Origin: Shewanella halifaxensis HAW-EB4
Lineage (GTDB): Bacteria > Pseudomonadota > Gammaproteobacteria > Enterobacterales > Shewanellaceae
Direction: 5' to 3'
Assembly: GCF_000019185.1 (NCBI RefSeq)
Contig: NC_010334.1
Span: 434,001 to 498,000, forward strand
Length of the DNA: 64,000 nt
Position 1 is the first letter of the stretch, and every line of letters starts with the position of its first letter. This document shows positions 63,981-64,000 of the stretch, piece after piece. The notes beneath the pieces were generated by a model. It was not told where the DNA came from. It saw only the letters and a list, made by a program, of their open reading frames with translations, and did no database searches. The position numbers and the translations under genes were made by a program.

Positions 63981-64000
63981 AGGGCCCTACGGGGTCCTTT
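63981..64000 (+). terminator. Probable terminator after rph, at window end
   Basis: Stem AGGGCCC / GGGTCCT around TACG, followed by TTT before the window ends. The T-tract may continue beyond. Confidence 0.6.

Overview
The window reads as chromosomal DNA of a marine gammaproteobacterium, most likely Shewanella. This rests on the gmk-rpoZ-spoT-ridA-trmH...recG and yicC/rph blocks, a DUF3014 protein, a large aryl-polyene-type pigment operon, anaerobic molybdoenzyme respiration and roughly 45-47% G+C by eye. The genus is an inference; no rRNA is present.

Layout. (1) 1-14733, all minus strand: an aryl polyene (APE)-type operon of 15 genes with tight start/stop overlaps. It encodes a ketosynthase, a chain-length-factor-like protein, two ACPs, an acyl-ACP ligase, a dehydratase, a MIO ammonia lyase that may supply an aryl starter, a thioesterase, a glycosyltransferase-acyltransferase fusion, a PlsC-like acyltransferase, a LolA-like carrier, an MMPL exporter, an FAD oxidoreductase and a lipoprotein. 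Two tiny coupled ORFs duplicating the 5' end of the thioesterase gene sit between the lyase and the thioesterase. (2) 14992-25520, minus: DUF3014 protein, recG, a Ca/Na exchanger, an acyl-CoA synthetase, trmH, ridA, spoT, rpoZ and gmk. (3) 25858-30946, plus: an unknown membrane protein, a nucleotidyltransferase/kinase pair, a MITE-like element and a CoA-transferase. (4) 31034-37766: a SRAP protein, an amidohydrolase and a PLP decarboxylase that share an upstream palindrome, a small membrane protein, an ArsP-like permease carrying eight 14-residue Met/Cys repeats, and an ERCC4/XPF-type nuclease. (5) 38030-45276, minus: a DmsABC-type reductase with a TorD-like chaperone, preceded by a TtrS/TtrR-like two-component system. 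(6) 45557-52035: a catabolic locus with an enolase-superfamily enzyme, a BCCT transporter, a split UxaA-like dehydratase, and LysR and GntR regulators. (7) 52132-56070: ammonium transporter, nucleoside transporter and nucleosidase. (8) 56530-61819: a PLD-helicase protein that may act in defence, and a hipBA module with an array of five operator-like sites at regular spacing, flanked by 27-bp direct repeats. (9) 62034-64000: yicC and rph, divergent.

The signals most worth checking are the micro-ORF duplications in the pigment operon, the 50-bp-periodic operator array before hipB, the Met/Cys repeat tract in the permease, the shared palindrome linking the amidohydrolase and decarboxylase, and the uncharacterised BCCT/enolase/UxaA locus. 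All functions are read from motifs and context; nothing was searched or computed against a database.
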